Assembly (NCBI GenBank): GCA_000181795.3
Contig: CM012955.1
Location: 1,570,954 to 1,634,953 of the forward strand
Source: Trichinella spiralis
Taxonomy: Eukaryota; Nematoda; Enoplea; Trichinellida; Trichinellidae
Direction of reading: 5' to 3'
Length of the DNA stretch: 64,000 nt
In this document: positions 12,401-24,500 of the stretch, piece after piece
How the letters are laid out: every line of letters starts with the position of its first letter
How positions within the stretch are numbered: position 1 is the stretch's first letter
The notes under the pieces: model-generated
Seen by the model: the letters and a program-made list of their open reading frames with translations, nothing else
Databases searched by the model: none
Told to the model about the DNA's origin: nothing
Made by a program: the position numbers and the translations under genes

Positions 12401-15400
12401 CTACAATGATTGTCATCGACATGAAAGCGTGTCAAAGTGTTTATTGAAAATTTGCAAACCTTTTAACTACAACACACGCCCGCGGACACTAACTACACTA
12501 CTTCCTTTAGACTTTGTTCAATATTTGTCATATTGTTAATTTTCGAATTGGATGCTTCACAAAAATAATTAATCACCTGCTGAACAATGGAATTCAATGA
12601 AAACTCATTTTCATAGCAGCTAACATTTTTTCCCCACTAAATATTTTGAACATTTTTCATTGCCACCTTCACATTGTCATTAATCGAACAGAAATTTCTG
12701 TAATTCAAACGTTCACATTTGAAGAAAAAAAATTAAAATATTTCCAAACACACTATTGGACAAAAGAATCTGACAAAAATACGATGCTTGCACATGTTCA
12801 CATTTGCCTGTTAGTAAATTTATTCATATTGAATCATATTTGAGCTCTCTCGAAGTGAAAATAAATAAATAATTTGAATTGCATAATAAATAACTCGGGG
12901 ATGATTTAATGATAATCATCGCTAGTTGAATTATGTTGTAGCAAGCTAGCTAAAATGTGCAACGAATACGAATATTGTAATTTACATGAAAGTGCCAACA
13001 ATCTACTGTCACCAATTATTTATACTGTGCATGAAAGTATGTCAAGACTGTTTTGTAAAACTATAGTTTCAATGTGCTTTTAGAAAGCAAACTAGATTTG
13101 ATATAATTCAATTTGATCACAATTTTAAATAATGTCCAAGTGGTAAAAATGTGGTAAATGAAGAATTTGAATATCAGCTTAAAGCTAGCTAAAAGTGAAT
13201 CTGGTGCAGTTGTTTTAAGCAAATTTTTGCTGTCATTGATAAATAAATATAGCTATGCTATTTGCACAGTTGATGTGAATTCACAAGGAAATTCAAAATG
13301 AGGGCAATACTGATATAACTGCATCCAAATTAATGCATTACTACTACTACTACTACTACTAGTAATATCATTGTCATGATACAGCAATAAAGAACTTTTG
13401 TAATACAAATATGAATAAGATATGAAAATTTAATTGCATTTTAAAAATTTAATAAACTTGAAATAAATGGGCATATAAATACTTTTTTAATCGACAAATT
13501 TTAACCATAAATTGTCATACTTACCAGTAAGCAACATTGATTTCGAGTTTCCGTAAGCAAGGATCGAATAAAGCAAAATTCAACTGTCGACGGATATGGA
13601 TTGTTGTCAGATGGAGTATTTTTCGCTTTTGCTGATTCTTCTAATTGAGACACTTCCTTTTGCAGGTGATCCAAAATTTCAATTGCTTAAAAAAGCCAAC
13701 AACGTATAAAGTGGTAGTGATGGTGATGAAGAGGCGTGAAAAATGTAACTTTTAATATGATACTGGACTTATTATTGGCTATTTATAAAAATGAGATGCT
13801 TGTCGTCTGGGTCAGTATGGCGTCAACAGATTTGCAGTGAGAAACTGAGGACCGACCTGACAGTGACTGTGAATACAAAGGTTAACTAAATATTGCCCTT
13901 CCCGGTATTCTTATTGTTTGTCTTATCGTCGTAGACGGACAAAATGTTGGTCTTGGTTCTCTTTTGTAAACCATGTTCCTCTTTTTGATACATTGTTGTA
14001 CATAGATGTCTAGCAGATAGTAGCAGCGACCTTTGCAGAACAGTAAGCCTTACAAAAGGCACTCACTTACTCGCCTTGATTGCTTCTGCAGCTTTTTTCA
14101 TATCAACCGTTCAGTATGCACGAGCAAGCAAACAATTTCATTAGACCAGTCTTGAGAACAGGTGCAAAATGGCCTATTCCCATTGGATTTATTTTCATAG
14201 TCAAATTATTAAATTTTCATAGGCAATCAATTTATGAAAAAAAATCAACCTCTGTTGAAAACTGTTGAAAAATGACTACAATAATTGATTTGGCATTGTC
14301 ACATTTGTGGTAACTTTTACCTGCTTTACTTTATTTTCGGTGAAAATACTTTCTCAATGTAAAAGTAGCTTCATAAATTTTTTTAACGTGCATCTATGAA
14401 TGGATGTCCAAAAAAAGGAGTCCATTTTTTGAGTTGTCACTCAGTTACTAGTCTAAAGTAGAGTAAGGTCAGTCTGTTGGAACGCTTTCAACTTGAACAC
14501 AATAAATAATCTCGAACATATTTCAAATTTTCCTTAAAATGAAAACGTTCTCCTTATGATCAATTTTTTATTCACTTATAAGTCAGCTTAAATTATTTCG
14601 ATTAATAATTGATTAAATTTCAATCGATTGAGTACAATGTATAGTTTCTTCAAAAAAATGCACACATGTGGATAGTTGGGCAAGTGGTATGAAAAATTAA
14701 TAAGATTAAATGTAAATTTATGAGATTAAGCATATTTTTTATTTTAACCTCTTTATTGGCAGTTATAAAAAAGTTGATTAGAATTCCTAGACAAAAGAAA
14801 ACTTGTTTGCATCCTTGCCTTTTTTTAATGACAGCAGTCGTTAACATTAGCTGAGAAGCGACACGACCTAATTGCATTATTGCAATCCTGATGAGATTAT
14901 ATCCAAGCAATGTCGACCTGGCTTATTTCAACTCCAACTTTTACCACAGATTAGAATTGGAATAATTGAATATACACCGGAAGGTGGAATGATTGGCTCC
15001 CATCGTAATTATTTATTGGACTTCCGACTGATCAAAGGAAATAATCTATAAGTAGAGAGGATCGGATCACAGGGCTCAGGTCAATGCTTTGTTGTTCAGC
15101 AGTTGGGGGGGGGACCAGTATTTCCCATTCTATCCGGTTTTCTTTTGTTCCGCTAGCTTTAAAGCAGATGAGCCAAACCGAGCAGCGGTTATGTGCAAAT
15201 TTGGCACCAATTCCTCAGTGCGAATGCTTTTCACCGAAGAGTATTTCTTCAAGCATGCAATAAGCACACACGCCAGTGCCACTTACAAACGGCGGCACTG
15301 GCTTAAGCAAATTCAAATTTCTATTATGAATTGTTTAATTATCTTTTAAGATGTATTTAGCCTTAAGCAGTGCATACGCTTGTCAACATAAACTGACGTT

Positions 15401-18400
15401 TAATGCTTTCCTATAGTGAGTGCTTTGAGTATTACTGTTTTCAATTATTTTCACTTTGCCATTATTAACATAAACAATATTGAATGTTCTTCACAATAAA
15501 TCAATAATTTTTTTCATTATTACACTAAATAATACACAAATGAGGTTCTTTTTACTAAATGAAGCTCATAGTAAAAGGTGATTTTTATGAGAAGAAATTT
15601 TAAAGTTTAACTTTAAAAGCTTGTTAAATCATATTTTACAAATAGGGTTAGCTGAAATTAAGTACAAATGATGTTTTGCTGATATGCAGGAAAAAAATAA
15701 TACTGTTTTCAAATTTCAAGTATGTACAATTATTGACCATGTAATTTTATCATCTGAAAAAAATTAACTACGCTATTACTGCTTTATTCAATTTCTAGGC
15801 ATAAGCTAAAAAACCAAGTTGAAAAAACAGTCAATCAAACTGTCAAATGAATTAACTTTATGGACTTTGAATGAAATAATACGAAATTCATGGAATAAGA
15901 TACTTTGAATAATTTTTGAACATTTTTAATTTTAATTTTTTTCTACAGTTTGAGCATGTAAAAATTACTGCTTGAAAAAGATATATCAGTGAAAGAAACA
16001 TTAGTACATAATCTGAATACTGATCGATCATCTTTACTGAATAATAATGTGCCCTTTTTTCATTTTAATTACATACTGCATATTTATTTAATAAAAAGAA
16101 ATGAATAAATAGTTTGTAATTCAATAAATAATGTTGAAATGCTGTTTTCAAAAATGTTGAATATTGTGATCAGTATTTGATGAAGAAAGTAAAATTAGCA
16201 CAAACTGATCTTGCAAAAATTTGCTTTACAAACCGTTGTTTCATGAATAAACTAGAAACAACGAAAAACGTATTATATTGATCAACTAGTTTGTGTTAAG
16301 CAGAGAAGCAATGTGCTTCTATTGATAAGCTGAAATGAACTTGAACATTCTTATAAGTGTTCAATTAATGCTAGCTTGTATCGAAGAAATTTAATTTGAC
16401 AGATGAATAAATTTTACCATCTGCAAGGGATAGCAATGTATATTTTGTTTGCTTACAAAATCTAAATTGTAAAAGTTCAAAAATATTGTACGTGCTTTTG
16501 CATGGACTAATTTCAGGAAAAATATCTTCACTGAATTTTCATGTAAATTGCATTAATATTTGACAAATAATGAACTGAATGAATGTTGAATTTCAAAAAT
16601 CAAAGTTGCTTCACAAATGAAAATAATAATAATTTCAAAAAAGAAATCTCATTAAATAAAAAGAAATATTGCTTGCACATAATGAGCAATATTTTTTTTT
16701 GCAATTTCCTTTCTGCAATCTTTAAAAATTTCTGCAATCAATAATAAGTTTACTTTTAATGAAAAAGTTTATTCAAAATTGCTCTTTGTATAAGATTGAA
16801 AAGTAGTCTTTTTATTTAATAAAATTGTTCAATAAATAAAAATAAAAAAATGCAATATGCTTTTCATCACATTTTGCAATTCATGAAGAAATTATTCTTA
16901 TTATGCAATTAATAATTTACCGATGCATATTTTTTTATTTGATTTTACACGCTGCTGATTCGGGCGTTGCTAGTTTTTGGAAATAAATATCCGTTTGGCA
17001 TTTTATCAAGTGAATTTATATTATTCAAAAGTACAGCAAAATTGCAAGTAGAAGCAAGTTGGTTTGTGATTTAATTGATTTTAGAAATTTCAAAGAAAAC
17101 CAACATTTCAAAGCTGCATTTAATAAGAAAGTGCAATTTTTTCTTCAAATGAAATTCTTCAAAATGGAAGCAACAATTATTAGATTTATTAATTCAAGGA
17201 GTCTGGTTTTTAATCGATTTACTGAATCGCATCAAAATTAAAACGCACTGACAAAAATTATTAGCTATGTTGAATTTCAATTTCACCACTGCCCCTCTCT
17301 TCTCTCCAGTGTTCATTTTCAAAGGTTGAAATGAAAAATAAATTTAATACTTTTGAATCAAGAAAAAGAGAAGTTACATTTTGCATGAAAAAATTTTGAT
17401 GCCTGCTTGAATTCTGTCAAAAACATCTTCTCACGCTCAGATAAACCGACTAATATATACAGACGAATGAATTAACGTTGCAAAATATTGCATTGCACCG
17501 CTGTGTGAGCAATGCAGAGTAGTAGTAACTGATGGAAAAAGTGCCGGAAGAATTTTTGAATAATACACATTGAACAAATGCAGCTTGAATACCAGAAAAT
17601 GGTCAGTAATAGAAATGTGGTTAGTGCACTTTCATATGGACAAATAGAAAAAAATTTTTAATTTGCAAACTGAGCAAAAAAGATTTGCTTCTGTCATAAT
17701 TTTACCAAATATAATAATAATCCCCTTTCATATTCATCATATTCGAGAGGGCAAAATCGACTGACGGAATACTCAAAATTTTGAAAACTTTCAATTTTAA
17801 ATTGAAAAAGAAACAAAGAAAAACTCAATGACAATTTGCGTTAATTTATTTCATTTTATTTTTGCAATGCCATCTAATGAAAAGCATTTCGTTGACAACC
17901 TTAACCTAATAAAAGGTTCATCATATAATTAAATTACTGTTTACGCTATGTGAAAATGCTCACTTTTAAAATATACGTCTGATAAAATTGGTTGAGTGAA
18001 TTTGAAAAAAAGGAAATTAATTCAATTTTTATTTTACCAGAATTTTCCATTTAATTCCATCTCTGCAACGAGAATCACTCTTCAAAAGCAAAACGACATC
18101 GAATACTTTTTTTGTTTTATAAATTTCACCATTTGCTAAAGCATTATTTTTGTTCAGATCAAAGTTTAAAATCATTAAAAGTTTCCCATAATCGGTCTGA
18201 AACAATTTTTAAATGCTCCACTGTTGATCTGTTGGAAAAGAAAAGCGAATCTAATCAATATGCAAATTACTCTCTTGCAATTTTACATCTGCAATCGTAT
18301 TTGATAATTTTACCAACTATTCTTATTGCAATCATTAAAAAATTTTAATTCTTCAATATACTTTAGTAAAGTAAAGTTAAATAAATAAGTATATGTACTT

Positions 18401-18442
18401 ACTTTCTTCAAGTTTCATTTTTTGCAAATTGCTGTCGACCAT
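2690..18442 (-). CDS. KAZN: Kazrin orthologue: coiled coil plus three SAM domains
   Basis: Kazrin is a cortical scaffold of cell junctions and endosomal traffic. Exons in transcript order: 18442-18403 (ATG at 18442; acceptor at 18483), 13685-13525, 9578-9407, 7534-7247, 7177-7017, 6192-6046, 5990-5630, 5559-5271, 4630-4396, 4225-3957 and probably 3425-2690. Phases close through exon 10. Exons 1-6 encode a heptad-rich coiled coil; the block around ELFNQMKELCDALEKKE matches kazrin. SAM1 (5559-5271) has YVKAF-x3-NVKSGK, SAM2 (4630-4396) has SIGLPQY and LVDGR, SAM3 (4225-3957) has WTNERVIKWV and ADNLRQSGVHGA. These match kazrin better than the related liprin-beta SAM domains. The final exon (about 245 residues, Ser/Arg-rich) is joined with less certainty: the acceptor at 3426 fits phase, but a stop 27 bases past the proposed donor would otherwise end the protein. 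Predicted length is about 952 residues, longer than human kazrin. Upstream 5' exons may exist. Confidence 0.92.
7352..7405 (-). repeat. CTG/TTG triplet run inside kazrin exon 4, encoding Ala/Thr
   Basis: An imperfect CTG run (plus strand) that reads on the gene strand as GCA-type codons and gives an Ala/Thr-rich spacer of about 18 residues. It separates two coiled-coil segments (ending LLKKEGNLMNS and resuming DDICRLKSS). The run keeps the frame. Confidence 0.9.
8331..8352 (+). repeat. (AAGC)n microsatellite in kazrin intron
   Basis: About five tandem AAGC units in the intron between kazrin exons 3 and 4. Confidence 0.9.
9254..9280 (+). other. G-run cluster, possible G-quadruplex
   Basis: Four G runs of four or five bases separated by short loops on the plus strand (GGGGG, GGGG, GGGGG, GGGG). 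They lie in an otherwise AT-rich kazrin intron, on its non-template strand's complement. Confidence 0.6.
10322..10346 (+). other. G-rich tract after a GA run
   Basis: A run of GA dinucleotides from about 10300 passes into G runs of 5, 9, 3 and 3 separated by single or few bases. It has quadruplex potential on the plus strand and lies at the edge of the GC-balanced islet in kazrin intron 2. Confidence 0.55.
13339..13361 (+). repeat. (TAC)n microsatellite
   Basis: About seven tandem TAC units in kazrin intron 2. Confidence 0.9.
13686..18402 (-). other. Kazrin intron 1 (about 4.7 kb)
   Basis: Donor GTAAGT follows the exon ending at 18403 and the acceptor precedes 13685; phases 1 and 1 match. 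Mostly AT-rich DNA without coding content. A GC-balanced islet lies at about 13790-14100 and another at 15060-15420; the latter shares a 21-base block with the islet in the next intron (see findings). Confidence 0.65.
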
Positions 18443-18483
18443 GATGCAGTTGCTACATTTATTCGATGCAAGCCGACTTTTTT

Positions 18484-21274
18484 CTAAAATATTGGCATAA
18501 ACTTGAAGTATTAATTGTGAAATCGATTTAAAAATATCATACAAAATGAGCATTTGAAAATATTATAAAGGCTTGTTTAAACTTCAATCAGAGGTGACAT
18601 GATTTGACTTGTTGAAATTGGTTGAAATAGAAAATAGAAAATTACCGGTTTCTGATAAACAACTATGGCTACATGCAGCTCATTCATTCTTCGCTCATGG
18701 TTGCTTACTTTGCACAGCATGCACAACGTAAATAAAGTGTTTACTATGTTTATTTTCATAATTCATATTAATTCCACTAATTCATATGTATTTTTTTTCA
18801 ATGATAAGATGAGAATTTTTAAACTTGAATAAATCGCAATTACTTACCAATTTATTTTTACATATCTGATGTGAGGCATTGGTATTTTTGTTTAAAAAAG
18901 CATTTTCGAATGAATCAAATGAAAATAGAAAAGCAATGAGTGCAAAACAACAATTCAACAGCATCATTTAATCACTAGTAATGAAGCAGCGTCAATCACT
19001 TAGCCAACAATGCATTCATAGTTGTTTGCAATGCTCTCGCACAAATGATATCAGATTATTTGCATATTGATGTTTGGACAGTTTCTTATCTAACAGATAC
19101 GTATGGATTACAATTTTTGATTAAAAGCAATTGCCTATTTGATACTTTAGCAAAATACTTAGAGCAAACCCCAGTCGTCTCCAGTTTTACATGAACTTGT
19201 CCATTTTTTATTATACAGCATGAATTAGAAATGAAATGTTTTTTCAATTTAAAAAATATCTAATTGCAAATTAAATTTTTCAAATCATTTTACATATTAT
19301 AACACAGTGAAAAAAAATTTTTTTCTAAAAATAAAAACAAAAAGAGCATTGTAAAATTATGTAATAACCGCTTTAATAAACAGCACAACTTCTATAAATT
19401 ATAGTAAAATTCCGTGAATTATTGTTTCATTTATTTTCGTCAGACATGCATATAATTTATATCCGCTTGCAATGATGCAATTTTAAAAATAATATACAAT
19501 CAGGAACAGTTTTTCAACTGCAATATGTAAATGTGAAATTTTTTGAAGTTGGATTTTATTATGTCATCAAATTTTAAATAATGAAATAATAATTTTTTAT
19601 AAATAATTATTTTATTGTAAAATTTACAAAGGTTATCGCATGAACTTTTAGAATTATTCAAAAATTCAAATTATTAAAAAAAATAAAAAATATAAGAAAG
19701 ATCTATTTATTAGAGACACTAATTTTATCAGCTGCGAAGCTATAAAGCAATAATCTACGACAGAATTAGTATACAGAAGCTTTGTTTTGCTGCAAATATT
19801 ATTTTACAAAATTTACTTGTTGTATAAATGTTGCTGAAGTTTTCTTTGTGGGTTCTTCGAATGACTGAGTAGTTGACAATCGATATTGCTTCTTTGCTTT
19901 GTATTTAACCAATATTACTTGCAAAAAGCTTAAATAACAAGATGATCAGCAGGATTGCTTCCTATTGGTCACCTACTTTGAAAAATATAATTATTCACTG
20001 ACAATTACTGTATTTGCAGTGTAATTTCAATTTGCAAAAATCGCTTATAAACAAGAAATTTTCTCATAGCAATGCAAATTTATTTCTATTTTTATCTTTT
20101 CAACTTATGTGACTTAATATTAATATGTGCTTCAAAAAATAAATAATGTAATGTCCATGCATGCTGTTTTTGAATTTTTTGCAAAAAACTTCAAAATGAT
20201 GTTAAATTATTATTGAATAATAATATGCAAACAAGTCAGCTAGTGTTTTAGCATTTTTGGGCAGATTTATATTAAAATTGTTTAAATAAAGGCATGAATT
20301 TTTGAGAGATTAATTTAATAGCTTTCAAGTTAGCTAGCTGTTCAGCTAGCTGTACCTTTTTAAGATGAAGTAGTGGTGTCGGTTGATAGATAATTGAAAA
20401 CTTTTGAACAAAAATTTATCTATTATACTCCTGCGCAACAATGAGCAGATAAATAAAATACACCTTTTGTGCATTGTATATATGTCAACATTTTCATAAA
20501 AGTAAAATTCATCGTAAAATTTCGTGTAAAAAGTAATGATTACGAAAAAAAAGTATTATTTAATTGTCGAATTAGCAAAGTAGTAAGTGAATTGTTGAAT
20601 ATATTGATAGTGTTGTAAGGTATCATTTCGAAACTTAACGTAGCAGAACACTGCACAATATGCATAGGGTATAAGGCAGGAAAAAGAAATAATCGAACAA
20701 TCATCATCACAAAGTGCCGCATTTGATAAATTTATTTTTGTTGTAAATGTGAAAAGTTAAAATTATTCAAAATTTATAAATGATAGTTTTGTTTTTGGTT
20801 TTTATGCAGGCCAATGCCAGCCAATGTAGAAAACAATGTCAGTATGCGAGTGTTGGTTTGAAATTGTTGTCCAAATTGAGCAGTTGATGATTAATTATTT
20901 TTATTTGCAATACTTGTAGTGAGACTTTTCTCCGCAGAATATATAAAATTGATCACAAAATTTATGATTGTGCAACACATAAGACTTCTTTTTCCAATTT
21001 TCAAAAATGATCTATCTGCCATTTTCAACTTGACACGACAACAACCTTAAAACATGCTCAAGTGCAATTAAACGGTAGATTAAGAAAAAGATCGTAAAAT
21101 ATGTATGTTTTCAATGATATGATATGTTAAAATTGAAATTGAAGGCAAATTAAATTATGCAAATTAGAGTAGATGATCAGAATTAAAATGAAACAAAACT
21201 CATCACAAGGTAGATGGACGAACACGATGGTATTATAGATGTTGCAATTATAAGAGCTTGTACCAGCAGATATT

Positions 21275-21313
<39 letters not shown>

Positions 21314-21545
21314 AATATTCATTCACAACCGGTGAGTTAAAATGGACACTTCACATACCACATACCACGGAGAATTGAAAATTAAATAAAAAGAAAAAGA
21401 AACAGAAAATGATAGCCTTAATCTACAATAATTAATAATATAAATAGAAGCATGAACAGCTGTAAAAATGGCAACTAATATAATAATAATAATAGCATTA
21501 TTATTATTATTATTAAAATCTCAGCCGTTCATAAACAACCAATAT
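18484..21545. other. AT-rich gap between kazrin 5' end and the FERM gene
   Basis: No convincing gene. Two minus-strand short frames near 18.6-18.97 kb end in good GTAAG donors (at 18847 and near 18708), so 5' noncoding kazrin exons may lie here, but their phase does not fit the first coding exon. An (AT)n run sits at 21277-21306 and an AAT/ATT run near 21480-21520. Confidence 0.5.
21277..21306. repeat. (AT)15 microsatellite
   Basis: Uninterrupted AT dinucleotide run just downstream of the FERM gene. Confidence 0.95.
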
Positions 21546-24500
21546 CTAATTGTTCCACAAACGAAGTTGATTCCACCAATCGTATACGACTTTTTGGTAA
21601 TAGTCTAAGCGAAAGCTTCTAAATGAGAAGTAATTTCTCATGTTTTTCAAATAGATTTCACAGTCGAATTCTTGTCGTTTCATAAATCCCACATAAAATA
21701 GAATCATCATCGAAACGACAAAGGCGAAGAACATGGCCTTCTTTGAAATAGGGAAAAAATAGCCTCGCTTCTCTACAGTCAAAGAGTTTTCCATTTTTCC
21801 ATTGCTTTCTTCATTGTTCACTGCGTTTTTCGAATCGAATGCTTTCCACTGCTTGTCTTCTGCAACGTTGTGTTGTTGAACGACAACAGGTGTGGACGTT
21901 TTGAAAATTCCTTGTTGGTCCAAATCTGCATTAAAACTGCGGTGATGTGGTTCAAGTTCCATCAACATATTCAAATGAGCATTATTATTATTATTATTCG
22001 ATTGAATTTTTGCTATTCCATTAGCGGTTGGTTCTTGTTCAGAATCATGCAATACTGGCTGAGTGATTACTGTATAACGTGAAATGGATGTTTTCTTGAC
22101 AGCATTGTTGTGTTCTTCGAAATTGGTTTTGCACGAACTTGCACTGTCCGTTTTCAAATGTTCTTCTCTATTACTATTGGCAGGCAGTTCATTGTATTTC
22201 AATTTTTCTTCCAACGGCAACATATCCACCTCTGGTATATCATCCAAATCTGTGTCCATAGCTGAATAGCAATGATCAATACATTAATAATAATTTATGA
22301 ATGAACAACATTATTTTTTTATTTTTTTTACCTGAACATTCATTTAAATAAAATGAATCACGCGGTGAAGAGCATATTACACCTGAACGGCGGAAAACAG
22401 GCGGTTTACGTGGAGTGTAGTCTGAATTTTCTTTCAACTCTTGAAATACACGACCACTATAACGAAAAGTACATTTGCGATGGAAAAGTTGCCTTTTAGA
22501 ACTTTGCCTTGGCACATCAGACGCTTTTTTGCAACTGAAACGAAAACAATAAGCTAAAAATAATGCTAATCATTCAATACAAAAGTATACGTAAAAAAAG
22601 CCTTCTGCGCAAGCAAATCTTTCCACAGTTGTTTGCAATAAATCGCTGAATTGCAAATGAATCGCAACGAATTTTTCTTCTTCGCATGAGGCGACTAGAA
22701 AATTCAAAGAAAAAAAGAAGCAAAATAAAACAAACAAAAAGCATTAACGCATATAGAAATAGAAAAAAAACAATTACAAAGAATAATGTGAAAAAAATAC
22801 TGACCTGCTTGTGCAAACCGTTCGACATTGATGACAATTCATGACCATCTTCCAACTGTATGATCAACTCTTTGTTCACGAAATCGAACTTGTGAATAGC
22901 ATCCCTTTGAAAATGATAAATAAAATAATAAAATAAATGACAAATTAATGATACTGAAAATACCATTTGTAACTGAAAACTTTAGTCTGAAATTCATACG
23001 CCACAACACCACTGGGTGTCGTTCCCAGATACAAATTTACATTGTTCTCAGCCTGAATTGTTACAGATTTTAAAAAAGATCAAAAAATAATACAAAAAAT
23101 TTCCAAAATTACTATAACAGAAAACGGATGAAATCCGTAAGTTTCTAAAGTTACAGCTATCTTCAAAATATTCATGTCCGCTTCTGCCGGTGTCATACCA
23201 CTGAAAACGACAAAACCATTAAAACTACGCATGAATACAAAGAGAACAGCTGAATGATAAATTATTACACGAGAGTTTTATGAAATGCTTCAATTTTATC
23301 CTCAAGTCGTGGTATTTGATTGGGAAACATTTTAATTTTCGACACGTAGCCATCCGGATGTTCTTGTGGATTGTAGTCACCCAAAGTGCCTGAAATAGAA
23401 AACTGATAAAGCAAAGTTCCGTGAAGAAGAAAACAAAGCATCTTTTTTTTTACCTTGAAGAAAATATCCGCCCAATTGTTCAGCTTCTTTTGAAGGGCAG
23501 TACAAGCGTCTGCGTCGAATGTCACGTCTCAACTGCTTGACAAATAGATATCTTCAAAAAAGAAAAATACAAAATTTATACATAAAAAATCACTTGAAAC
23601 ATGTATCCACATACCTGGTGTATTCCTCTTTTATGATAGATGGATCCTCTGGAAAGAATCTCACACGAAGCAGTAAACATAGATGACGTAAATCTGACGC
23701 TTAAAAAATAACACAAATTTTGTCAATTTGCATAAATTGAACTCATTCAACTGGTGAATTTGCCAAAAATGTGAAATTGTATTCTCGTTTCAAAAATCAA
23801 AACCGACAACTGAAGCTTTGAACATGAAATTCATCTTGTAAACTTTTCAATAATTTCAAATGTTCAACTGTAATTATTTTCAAACATAACCTGAAAATCA
23901 TATTACGATCTACAATATATGGTTTCATTTATGCAAATTTTGAAAAGTGAACTGTACTGAATAATAATTTTGATGAAATTGTGCACAAATAAATTTTGCA
24001 GTCAAAGTTGGATAAAATATCGTAAAAATACAATAATAGCAACTGTTAATAACACAAAAATAAAAGTATATGATTTATATGAGTAAATTTTTTTAAATAC
24101 AGTTTACAGTTGTGATTTTGAAATTTGAAAAGAAAGAAAGAAAATGAAATAAAAAGTAAAATTGCGTCGATTGAAAATGAAATTATTCAAAATTCAATTT
24201 GATTTTTTGTTATTGTTCATCGTCAAAATGGAAATTAGTGATCAATTGTTGAAATTGAATATTCTCTCTCCCTCTCTCCCCCTTTCTCTTGAATTTCAAT
24301 CACAGAGAATCAATAGATCGGATGAAAAATAGAAATATAAAATTATATAATTTGATATACACAGACACAGAAAAAAAAGATATCAAAATAGGAAGAATTA
24401 TAAAAGAAAAAACCAATGTACATTTGCACAAGTTTGAACGTTTGTTACATGCTAGTCGTGTAATCCTCGGTTTTTCAAAAAAGAACAAAGAAAACAATAG

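Larger units (their letters stand above)
9579..13524 (-). other. Kazrin intron 2 (about 3.9 kb) with a GC-balanced islet
   Basis: Bounded by a GTAAGT donor below 13525 and a TTTAG acceptor at 9579; codon phase closes directly. Most is AT-rich. Bases 9650-10600 are GC-balanced with several CpG and end in a purine/G-rich run at 10300-10346. The islet could be an internal promoter or enhancer; a minus-strand short frame there (MREEAETFQRRL...) is too short to call. From 10640 on I see only AT-rich DNA and simple repeats such as (TAC)n at 13339-13361. Confidence 0.6.

Noticed and set aside
18782-18967. Signal-peptide-like first exon for the kazrin gene
   Set aside because: The frame ends in a good donor, but its phase 0 does not fit the next exon, and kazrin is not a secreted protein.
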